A stretch of DNA of 64,000 nt from Schistosoma haematobium (lineage: Eukaryota > Platyhelminthes > Trematoda > Strigeidida > Schistosomatidae), in assembly GCF_000699445.3 (NCBI RefSeq), contig NC_067195.1, positions 64,042,591 through 64,106,590 on the forward strand, in the 5' to 3' direction. A program made the translations under genes and the position numbers. The notes beneath the pieces are model-generated. The model saw nothing but the letters and a program-made list of their open reading frames with translations. It did not search any database and was not told the origin of the DNA. Below are positions 1 to 12,100 of this stretch, in pieces; position 1 is the stretch's first letter, and each line of letters opens with the position of its first letter.

Positions 1-860
1 AAGTTTTAAAAATGATGGCTAGAGACGTTACCAGATATATCTTAGAATAAAAACAATAGCGATTCTTCAGCAGTTTTCTTTTGCATTCCACTAAGTCAAC
101 AAATTCTTCTTGGTTGTATTTTTTCATGAACTGAACTTTTTCTTACTACAAACTCTTCTCTCTCATTGATGTGTGGGTGAGAATGATAATGATTGGTTGC
201 TTGCTTAGCCAGACTTGTATATAGTCTGATAGGCGTTAGATGAGTTATATATTCTCCTATCCTTATTATTATTATTGGTTATTGTTGAATTGTGTCGGAT
301 TGCTATTGACTTTCGGTGTGGAAATATATTTATGTTTTAGTCAGGCTAATCACGTGTTCCTGGTCTGAGTTGTGTTGAAGTCCTGTAGAATAGACACTGA
401 GAGGGAATCTAGTGTAGATATTTGTCTAAGACAAATTAACATCCCATTCGTAAAGACGAAGAAAAACCGAGCTTTATAACACTTATTTATTTAATTTTAT
501 CGATAACTCCTCATCATTCCTTTATCTCACAATTTCATTTAACTATTTGTATGGAGCATATTTATTTTGATGCCTATTTGCACAAGTGCTTGTTTTTTAA
601 ATAATTAAGGAGGTAAGTGGATACTTAGTCTCTCAACTATCCACTACCCAGCTCTTGAACTTCTAAACATTTTCCCATTACTTTGATAGTTTTTCCTAAT
701 GTTAATTGATGATCGCTTCTGAGTGATTTTTTGCTTAACGTTGTTCCCTGGTATAAATGTTTTGACGCATTACAGTTTACCACTTTTTCAGTAGATAATT
801 TGTTATTGTTTGGTAGCTAAACTGTCGATTAATAAGTAATCTATTGTACATTAACAACAG
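1..860. other. No gene recognised; probable TANGO6 intron
   Basis: I see no convincing exon or repeat here. The TANGO6 exon that follows starts about 100 residues into the protein by comparison with human, so this stretch is most likely intron, with the N-terminal exons upstream of the window. Confidence 0.4.
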
Positions 861-1244
861 TTTTTGTTAATCTATTCCTTTGCTGTTCAAATTAAGGGAG
901 CTGTTCAGTTACCCAAAGCACCAATCTGGTTACGTAAATCTTGTGGTCGTTTACTATCCCGTTTGTTGGTCCATCCAGTTGTTATAAATAATACGAACGT
1001 TGAAAAATCTGGAAATGCCCACAATTTAGGTGTTAGAAGCTTGTTACTAGCTTCTCTGTCTCTTTGTCCTGGGATATTACCTTCGACTGGTCCGATCACT
1101 TCGATTGATCCACGTATTCAACCAAAAATGATTTCAACATTGGCGAATATTTTGACAACAATCCCCGAATTTCTTCATAATTCCTCGGATGATTTGACCA
1201 GTAGATCAAGTTATGAAAAATATTTTTCATTAGTTTCTGTTCAG
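861..1244 (+). CDS. TANGO6: TANGO6 exon (first in window)
   Basis: Encodes APIWLRKSCGRLLSRLL, matching the human WLRRHCGRLL segment, then a helix ending SVQ before donor GTATCT, phase 0. The 5' edge is uncertain: acceptor AG is possible at 860, 896 or 908, all in the same frame. I took 860 because the upstream codons stay open and hydrophobic, but 896 has the better pyrimidine tract. Confidence 0.75.
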
Positions 1245-4200
1245 GTATCTGCCACATTTATGAACGTTGTTTGTATTAATAGGAAAAGAGACGTTAATAA
1301 GCACCTATTTTGATCCTTCACTTCTAGTAACTTTTGTAGAGTTTTGTCGGTTACGTATAGTTGTACTTTCAGATACAACTACACTTGATTGCTATCTTTA
1401 CTCATAATAAGGTAAGTATGATAATCCATAAAATGTACTATGCTGCGAACCGTACTCATTGTATAAAAATCAGTGGTGCTGTGATAATATAAGCAAGACT
1501 TCGGCCTAAAAAGCAGATCTTAATTCTATGGCAAGCAAGTGGCCTACACAACTGACACCCTTCTATTGTTTGTGTTATAAATCTGTTATAACGGTTATGT
1601 CCCAGCTATTCCTATTGCTTAGTATTCTCGGACACCGATTCACTCGACAAGTCCCCAAATCAAAACACGGTTGAACAGGAAGAGATTATATTCCAAATAA
1701 CAAGGTTAGATGGAAGTAAGAAGCACGTCAGAAGCACAATAGGGAAAAACGTCAGTATATTTATAGTTTTTACATAAGAAGATTCCAGAATATTCTCCAA
1801 CTATCGACTAGTGCTGATTGGATAAGAATCAGCCAATCAGCGTGCACCAAAGCAATCATGCATTGAGCATGCTTTAATCTAGTCTATGTCCCGCTAACAC
1901 CTCCCCTCTGAGCAGATTCGTAGGATCTGGTGCTAGGGTCCAACTGCAACTGAGTGACTGGCTTGTGCTTTCGATTAGTTCATCGTCTAAGCAATAAAGA
2001 ATTATCACTTTTTTTCTTGCACAGAGACTGACGTGTCTGTTCCCGGCGTTTTGATTTTTTTTTTTAAAAAAAAGTATGCATAACTTTTAATTCTCCAACA
2101 TTCTCCTCCTCCGCGAAACAATGTCGGATCCTTATATCTCCAAATTACAAATAATAGGACTTTATTTAAACGATGTTTCTTGCATTGAATGTCGGATCCA
2201 CTAGAAATGACTAGATGATCGCTATTTTTATTTAGTTTACTGTGCTGAATGCTCATAAAGTTGTGGCAATACGAGATGATCAAGAGCCAGACCCTGTAGA
2301 TGAAGCCCGGAGTCCAGAATTGAATGAAACACTACTGGTCCTGTCTAGCCCTGAAAATAAACTTCAGCTAGAACAAAATTATGGTCCACGTGATATTAGC
2401 CGAAAAAGCTATGGGGACTCGTATTCAGAAAATAACTGCAGTGACACGATGAACCCAAATATACCGAATGTTACTCAAAATCATTGTGAGACAGAAATTT
2501 ATACTGAATCAGCTTATCCGATTTCTAATGACAATGTATCAGATATGGGTTCTCAGAATAATGCATGTAATTTTGATGAAATTTCTTATAAAAATGAGGA
2601 AGATATGTCGGCTGAGTCAAATTATGGTCAAAAGTCTAATTTAATTTTGTTAGATGTTGATTTCCGTAATGATCCATTATCCACTGACGAAATTTCTAAT
2701 GGATTTGAAAGTAATGCTTCAGAAGAATTAAACTCTGACCTCAAATCAAAGGTCGTTCATTATCATCTAGTCATTTCTAGTGGATCCGACATTCAATGCA
2801 AGAAACATCGTTTAAATAAAGTCCTATTATTTGTAACTTGGAGATATAAGGATCCGACATTGTTTCGCGGAGGAGGAGAATGTTGGAGAATTAAAAGTTA
2901 TGCATACTTTTTTTTAAAAAAAAAAATCAAAACGCCGGGAACAGACACGTCAGTCTCTGTGCAAGAAAAAAAGTGATAATTCTTTATTGCTTAGACGATG
3001 AACTAATCGAAAGCACAAGCCAGTCACTCAGTTGCAGTTGGACCCTAGCACCAGATCCTACGAATCTGCTCAGAGGGGAGGTGTTAGCGGGACATAGACT
3101 AGATTAAAGCATGCTCAATGCATGATTGCTTTGGTGCACGCTGATTGGCTGATTCTTATCCAATCAGCACTAGTCGATAGTTGGAGAATACTCTGGAATC
3201 TTCTTATGTAAAAACTATAAATATACTGACGTTTTTCCCTATTGTGCTTCTGACGTGCTTCTTACTTCCATCTAACCTTGTTATTTGGAATATAATCTCT
3301 TCCTGTTCAACCGTGTTTTGATTTGGGGACTTGTCGAGTGAATCGGTGTCCGAGAATACTAAGCAATAGGAATAGCTGGGTCATAACTGTAAGAAGAAAG
3401 AGATTATAACAGTTTGCGATATCTAATCATGTTTATTTCTACGTTATTACTTTAAATATATAATCATGTCTCATTAGAACAGAGATCTGTTCTTGTTAGT
3501 AGTTTTGTCTTTGATATCAATTTATTCAGGTTTTTTTAGTTAGTTACTTTGTCTCTTGAGTATCCATTACTGAGCTAAGTCTTATGATTACATATTATCT
3601 GTCGATTAGTATTCTCTTCATTCATTTTATCAGTCTTCATATCTTGCATTCATTTTCGATGAATCATGAAATCATCTGTAACATACTGTCTAAACGTCTT
3701 TGCTACATCTGTCTTGAAAATTGAATGCTTAAATTCATGTGCAGTATCGTCAGATTATCATTGCTAACAAAATACATCGACTATTACAGTACTTGGGACT
3801 TTTTGAGCATTTTATCTCATCGTGTTCCTCATAGTGGTAATTTACGACTTGGTCAACACAAAGGATGGTTACATGTAACAGTAATTAGTTATATATCTCA
3901 TGCTCTTTATGAGGTTTTCATCTCACCTACTTTGATTAGGTAGTAGTATGATATGAATTAAGTACTTATTACCATATACTCTAAATTTCGTTGAACTTTC
4001 TCTTAAACACACAGAATATTGTCAGTCGCATGTTCACACACTATGATGTTTATACAGCTGGGTTGTATCATCACCAGCACGAAGCCGAGTGTATAAGTTT
4101 GTTCTTGGTTAGTGAGTTACAGTAGTGAATAATTAAATTATATGTGAGCTCATTAAGTCGTATTGTATTATAAGCAAGATAACTGATTCTTTCCCTTGTT

Positions 4201-7200
4201 TTTTTTCAATCATTTGTTTTTGTTGGTTTATAAAGTTGTTAGAAATAATCAATGCCAAGATTAATACCACGCCGAATACTCAAACGGATTCATTAGCTGT
4301 TGCTCATTTCTTTTATAATGTTGCCATTAAATCGGTTCATGATTTATGCCAGAAATCTTCTGAAATTAATGGTAATGATGATAATATTGGTAAAAAATTA
4401 TTACTTTGGCCATTGATTGGGTTATTAAGAAAATTTTGTCAGATATCTTCAGTTGTCTCAGAAAAAGAGTTAGTAAAGGATAACTGTAAGTTTTCACATT
4501 TTCTGTTCAGTTTCTACATATGTCCTTTTTGTATTGAAGAGATTTATGACACAACAAAGCAATAACTGATAAATTTTTAAAAGGCTCTACCTTCTTATTT
4601 CAGGTTTCGAGACTTTCGATACGATTGTCTGAATAGATTTATGTTTAACCGCCACTTAAATGGTTAACAAATTATAGAAGAACTTCAAATGATAAATAGA
4701 GACTGTAATATTAGCATGATTTTGATCTTTTGTGGAGAAGTTATGTAAGAAAATCCCTAACTTGACAAATGCGTATCTCCTATTATTATAGTACCATAAT
4801 TAGCGATTTACTACAAAATAATAATATGAACTAAAAGTCGTGTTGTATCGTTCTGATTTTTACACCAACAAATAAGCTTTAATCTTTTGTTGAGTAAAAT
4901 AATACCCTACACTGGTTACTGACGGTATAATAATGAAGGAATCTATGAGCTGTAAATGCCCCTGGAAATTACATGAATTAAGACAGGTTTCGAACTGTCA
5001 TATGCAATAAAATAATACTAGTTGAAGAAGTGAATCAATCAGCTGACATACTAGTTAGCTGGAAATAAGCTAAATTTGGATAGGTCAAGGGATCAAACTT
5101 TTGGTTTAAACCATGTTGAAATGTAAAGAGTTCATCGTTAGGGTCCGTTCAATAGTCGTAGCCTGTTGTTGTAAAAACTGAATCATATGGTACATTTCCG
5201 ATTATGGTAGCGCAGTTGCATCCATTTTCTATCCTTCCCTGTGTTGTGCTCTTCTGTTGTTTAGTATTTTCTGGCCTCGATACTGAAATTTTCCCAAATG
5301 AGCACAAGAATTAGGAGTTAACAATATATATTCCCAAACAGAATTCCCATAAAAGACCTTTAGTATCTTTTTGATTACTTCACCTGTGCTGGTTGGGTGA
5401 GTCAAAATTAGTTTGTTTTAGGTCTTACGTTGACTATGACTAACTGAATGACTGTATTTGCAAAGATAATCAGTTATTCGCTTGGTTTGAATAGTCATGA
5501 GTCTTTAATGATTGTACTTGATATTAATAAATACAGTTGAAAAAAGGACTTGAATTGTCAGTAAATATATCATGAATTATTTATTCACCTCTGATTTAGT
5601 GTTATTTCATATTTGTGCCTTACAACTCTTTGCTGATGTAGTAAAATATTATTGTATCAGACTTAGTTTTAGTTTGCAGCGATCAGTAAATCTCCGCGAA
5701 TATTTAACTGAAAATGGCGTATTTCTGTTATTTATCACAAAGAGTTAGATTTTTAAGTTGCTTCGGTATTGACATTTAAAATATTAATGATTGCTACACA
5801 TAGTATACTTCTTTTTGTTTTCGTTTCAATCCAGTTCTTGGAAAAAACCTTGCTGACTGCACACTCAAGTAGATTGCTAGTGTTGTTGCATTTATTTACT
5901 TTCGTGAATGATTATGAGATAGAATATAGTTATTGAAACAAATCTGCTACTTATTTGTTAAGTTTACTTCTGCAATCATTTTTTTATGGAAAAAGCGAAA
6001 TAGCAATAGGAATTTCTCGTTGTAATTAACTAAAAAATGAGATATAATCTGGTTTGTAAACGTTCACCTAAAAATATCTAGTATAAAGTGAATCTATTTT
6101 TATTTAAAAATGATTTTCAGTGGGATGATGGTTATTTTATATCAAGAGCCAGGTACTAGGAAACTTCTTTGTCCTAGTCTACCACTAATCAGTACTATTC
6201 ATTGATGTTTACTTGAAATCAAACTGAAGGCCTTTATATCTTGTTAAATTAAGATATTTCTATTCTTTTAGTTATAGAAGTAGAAATCAGAAGTTGATGT
6301 CTCCATATCTTAACCATTATATACTATTCAGGCTGGATGTTTCATTGGTCGTTTTGTATTCAAAAGTGGCGAGTGATTTTGTTTATTTATTTCTGAATAA
6401 GCAATTAATCATTAGGTTTATCTTATGAAAAACCTGAAATTTTTTGAGTTGTCTAGGTTTAGCGTTGAAGAAGTCGAGTTTTAACCACTGGATCGAGTTT
6501 CGAAGCCCACTCCACCTACCTTAGTTTTAGGCAGGGTAGTAGTTTCACTCACCCTCACACTAGAAAAAGGTGTCTGACGGTCAAATACAAAGATATTTTC
6601 TTGTTTAATGAGTTAATTTTAGTCTGTTTTGATATAAGGTTTTGCATATATGCGTAAAATTAATTCCTTTCGAGTAAAATTAAATTATCAGATTATCTTT
6701 GTCGATTTGATAGTGATGCATATATCTACAGTTTAACTCAAATGTGACCATTCATGATTTCCTCAGTAATTGAGGGCTGAATACACTGAATTCGTTTTTC
6801 ACCCTATAAATACGTATCATGTAAAGTATTTTATCCTCTTGTTGGGAGTATTTTAGTAAACTAAGCTGCTTTACATTCACTTTTTTGTTTATTTTTAAGT
6901 AATAATACTTTTTTCTCTTTTCTAAAAAACCAATACAATGTGCTCACCTCTATCAGCCTTGGCATTTGATTTTACCACGAAATGTCAACTTGCCTCACAT
7001 CATGATCTAGCTCGGCTACTAGAAATTATAAAAGATGTAAGTAAATAATATTATTAACTTGTATTTCTTTTTGTCATCTATTATTCACAATTGGTTATGA
7101 TTTATAAATTAGACTATTTAATTATTATATTATCAATGTTAAATAATGGAACAAAATGATCATCCAGTGTTCGTCTCATTTGGACAGGTTCGTGATTTCG

Positions 7201-9124
7201 ATGAAATTCAACAATCTTCACGACCCTATACTGACAATAATTAGAATAACCAGCTAATTAATAGAATAATATATTAATCGAAATAATTTTCAAAAACATT
7301 TTGTAATTTATTATGAATTATTTTATTTATTTATTTATTTAAACACAAACATTGTTACAAGGAGCCACCAAATATATGTACACCACACTTCGTTATTTAA
7401 TTTATGTGGGGACTGGAATACTGCCCGGATCCCCAAACTGAAGCAGGTGGTTTTATTAGGGGGCCACACCCCAAGCCTCTGACCTAGAAGCCTAATCCAC
7501 AAAGCAGTGGATCAATGTTCAGAGATGCAGTTCTATGGTAGCCGGTGACCAACAATAGGTTCACACGCCATTTGTTCCCTCAGGATCCTGGGACGCATGT
7601 GCACCATGGGTTTGGAATCAGGGTTTTACAACTTTCCTATGTGGATCCTCCGTACCCACCAACCGGGTTAAGGCGCCGGACATTCTGTTTTCGTGTTGTC
7701 AATTTCGTAAACAACACCCGTGCTGCGAAAAGGTAGTGAGTAGGGCAACCCTCACAGTGGCTGTATACGCGTGGCCGTTTGAGAGGTAGTGCGGACTCTC
7801 CCCACCCTTGGCCATACCAGGGCATTAGGGGGCTCATGAATTAAGCTACCTCCAGAATAAAATTCAGTTATCAGATATTTCAATATAAATGCCAATGATT
7901 ATTTAAATCTTTCAATTACATCAGATAAACTATCTAAGATTATTAAGGTAGACAAGAAAGTTTTGGGATATTTCTTAGTTTTATTGATTTCTTTTTTCTA
8001 ATCGTTGTAAACCGTTTCAACATAGGTCAGTGCACTGTCATATGTGAGTTTGTGTTGTTGTATTCGGGAAACAGTTCTGGATAACAGACAATAATAATGA
8101 TTTTTGCATACATAAATAATACTCAGTTTGATGTTTACAGTTTATAAATGTATTTTTTGATAGCTTTTTAGAAGGTAGAATTTAGATGATTTGGTCAGAA
8201 TTATATTCATGATAACTTATTATCATTTCATATCTGTCAGTTAGCAAACAATTTTCTATAGCTTGAAACTCAGTAATAATAGACTTTATGGATTGATGCC
8301 ATATTTTCCTTTAACAGTTTTAGTATTAAGGATCAGAAATTAAATGTATCAGACTGCAGTGTATATATTTCTTATACTGTAAGTAATGTAACCTTTAATC
8401 AATAATCTTCGCATGAAATTGATTTAAAAATTATAAGTAAACTGATTTCTGAGTCATATCTTTGAATGCGCTCTCCAACTATTTTGATTTTAAGAAGTTA
8501 ATGAAACTACCATCCCTTATATGAGGCTGCATCCGAAAGTCCCTGGGTATAAACACTTGTACACTTGGTAAATGCTGACTAGTGTTGGGGATGGGTGGAA
8601 GAAAGTTAGGGGCGGACAAACCAAAACATAGAATCAGTCCTTGAAGTTACTAACTTCTAGTCTGAGCCATGTTGGTAGATGCAGACTACCCGGTTGTGGT
8701 CGGTGCGGTTATCGTAACCAATGGTTGAAGACTGTGTGAAATGATTGAGAATCGATCACGATGGCGTAGGTGTATACACTCTTTGTTCTCACTTAAACCG
8801 TGAGATTAAAACCATTTTATGTATTTCTTTCTACGTCGTTAATTCTTTCTCCCTGTATCATATCCTTATATGAAGTGTTGATTTTTTACTGCCATTGAGG
8901 TAACTGTGCATATTAACTTGGTGTTGATTTTGTTATGCTAATGAGGTGTGGTAACTTGGACCGATGCATATATGTGCTTGGTCTTACGTTGTAGCCGACT
9001 GACTTAGTAAATGAGTATGATTTTTTCTGGCTAAATAAAAAGTGTATGTACTACAATCTTTCAGGTCTGTGACGATTGCTGTTGAATAAAAGTATTTTGT
9101 GACATTCCTACATCTAACCAAAAG

Positions 9125-9156
<32 letters not shown>

Positions 9157-12100
9157 CTTTTGGTTAGATGTAGGAATGTCACAAAAATTTTTGGTTATAG
9201 AGGTAGAATTATAACAAAAAATATATTTAACTTCATTTTGATAAGAGGTATATTTTTTATATCCCAATGAACAGAAAATTGTACTTTGACGTTTCATGAT
9301 TCAATGTCCATGACTTTTCTAGAATTTTCTTCTCGCCATTTAAACTTTTGTTAATTTTATCTCGGTTACTTATTTACTCTGAAAATGTTGCTTACATTAA
9401 GTCACGAAACTATCAATTTCAATTTTATCATTGATACCTACCAACTTTATTTTTATTTTTTTCTCAATTTATTAAACTGTTAGCTGTTGGATTGTCCTGA
9501 GCCATCTCAAATTGTTATAACAGAATTATGTAAATTGTCTAGACCATTATTTATATTGTTCGCACAAACAATTGAAGATGAAGATAACGTTAATGATTCA
9601 GAAAGCTTTACTTCACTCAAGTTAGTTGATTATCTTAGCTTGCTTCATTTTGTATATTGTGAACTCTCCCGTCGATACAATATTATTACGAAACTGAAAT
9701 TAAATTTTTACCATTAACCAAGTTACTATACTTTTCGTTTTTAGAGAATGCTTAATCTGGATTCTTAATCGTCTGTTATCTTCTGATTTGAATTCCCGTT
9801 TCAATCGTTTGTCATTAATACGTAGTTGGTTTAATCTACCTGCTCCATCCTTGAAATTTATGCCATCAGAACTACAACATGACGTGTCAATTATGAGTAG
9901 CACTACTGATTGGCTTTCAGCTTATTCATGTCAAGAAAATCTAATGTTTAGATTATTATCCAAAGTTCAGCCTATGGAATCTTCATCCACATCTCTAGAT
10001 GAAATTACAATGAGAAAACATAATTCAGTCTATGTACCATATACTTGTGTCATAATAAACGAGAAATTACCTACTGTTAATGGGATACAGAATTTCTCTT
10101 CCAGTATCAAAAGTCTTGTCACATTGCTATTTTTTATGAGTCCATCTTCATTTCAAAATAATTCTTCTAATAAACAAGTTGGACATCATTTGCATATTCT
10201 GATAGATGAAAAACAAAGTGAGAAAAATCAAATTAATGAGATCACTACTCATGCAGATCTTTTTCTGAGTTTATTGACAGTAAGTTCTACTGAATATTGT
10301 TTAATTTATTATAAAACACACTTTCAGCATCACTCTATTAAAAAGTAAAACTCAACTTTTTAATAAACGGAATACACCCATCAAGACATTAAATAAGAAA
10401 GATTAGTTCAGCGAAGAGTTCTCTTTTCGGCGAATTCATTTTCAAAGCTGTACATTCGCAAATATATATACTTATTTTTACAGGATGATAACAAGTTTAT
10501 TATCAGTATTATTATCATCCTGTAAAAATAAGTATATATATTTGCGATTTTACAGCTTTAAAAATGAATTCGCCGAAAAGAGAACTCTTCGCTGAACTAA
10601 TCTTTCTTATTTAAAACTCAATTGACATTCAATGATCTGGTAGCCGTACATTCATAATTCAAATGTTCCAAAATATCACGTTCAAATAAAATAATGTTAC
10701 TTTTGATTCTCTGTTGCAATAACCGAACACTAACTTTAGTGTGTAAACGATCCTAGCAGAATCTGACAATATTCGGAATAACACACGTACACAATACAAA
10801 GAGAAAGACTGATCTTTTGTAAAAGGGCATTCATTGTCTCTACAAAAGGCAAGATTATTGTTAAAAATCAAGTCAGTATTTTTTTTTGTGCTGGTACTTG
10901 GTTGGAAACGTTTGGTCAGTTTTGTCTTTTCTGTGTTTGACCATGGAAACCTAGAACTTCTCACTGGGACTGTATAATGGTAGATGCTTTTGTGTGACAA
11001 TTAAATTTAGTTATCTTCACGTTATCATGCTATATAATGCTGGAGAAAGTAACGCTACACTTGTCTGGCCGTTCTTCTTATCTAGATGTCCTACGTAGTC
11101 AATTAAATCTATGGGTATTTACGAAAGTTTTCGGTTTCCACAACTTTATCTTTGTTTCTATTAGCATCATGCAATTGATTGTATGAATGACACGAAATAT
11201 GGCGGTAGCGAACACCGTATCCACTATCTAAGGCTCTTCTATTTCGATCCAACCGCCATATATTCGAGTATTAGTAGTAAACGCCTTCTGGAAACGGATT
11301 TCCTCTTCCTTGAAAAATTCCCATCATATCGTTTTCAATAAATTCTATTCAGGTTCTACAATTATATATCCAAATTAATAGTGCCAAGAGTGGCAAGCTT
11401 TTAGGCGATTATAGTGTGTGACTCTAGGATTGTAAAATAGAATAAAATCGTTAATTGCATTGAAATCACGAATCGATCAATGTTAGACCATCGTTTAGTT
11501 TAACCTTGTCAGATGTGAGGTAGTTACCCACTGAAAACAATAAAAAATGGTCGCACGATATTGTGGATTAGTTGAAGTTAGATATTAACACCGTTGAACG
11601 CCAGCTCTGTAGCCTAGAGGTTAAGCGTTCTCACGCGAGACAGAGGGTTCAGGGTTGGAGTTCCGTGTGCGCGGCCGTGGATGCTCACTGCTGAGGTGTC
11701 CCATACTACGACCAAACGACTGTTCATTGCTTCCATCACGTCTGTATATTTGTCTGTATATTTAGCCATTGAATCTGAAGTTTACGTTCATAGTACATTT
11801 TGGTAACAATTCGTTAATGATATTCACAGGGGTTGTAGCCTCTATTTCCTGTTCTCGAAGTTGTTTGCTGGACAGCAGTTCGCTTCGTTCTACTTTATGG
11901 ATGTGAAACATGGTCATTATGAATAGAGGATATTTGTAGGTTACTGGTATTCAGCCATAGGTGTTTACGAATTATTGTTCGTTTACTTCGGGATCACAAG
12001 TAAGTAATACCTGGATTAGGAATAGAGTACTAGGTGAAGATGGGAAATAGATTGGCGAGGTAATAAATCTTCATCAGCTGAAGTGGTTTGGACATGTGTT

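Larger units (their letters stand above)
1584..3411. mobile_element. Inverted-LTR element enclosing an exon
   Basis: The segments 1584-2219 and 2762-3411 are inverted copies with only a handful of differences plus a 14-nt indel near the outer end. Each arm reads outward as about 310 bp of retroelement internal sequence, a polypurine tract (AGAGGGGAGG) and an LTR beginning TGTTA and ending TAACA. The unique centre, 2220-2761, is one open exon with minimal splice flanks. No target-site duplication is obvious outside the arms. Both outer ends are U5-type LTR ends, unlike a normal provirus, so it probably arose by template switching or rearrangement. Confidence 0.75.

Noticed and set aside
2005..2283. 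Minus-strand open frame in the left arm
   Set aside because: It is the inverse copy of the right-arm sequence that extends the cassette frame; no evidence of independent coding.
1592..3389. Reading the inverted-arm element as a TIR DNA transposon with a TAA target duplication
   Set aside because: The polypurine tract directly before TGTTA and the TGTTA...TAACA ends fit LTRs better; the TAA match is at the wrong boundary and could be chance.
3725..3943. 72-codon open frame downstream of the cassette element, considered as a TANGO6 exon
   Set aside because: No acceptor or donor in phase, no similarity to TANGO6, and the conserved alignment passes directly to 4236.
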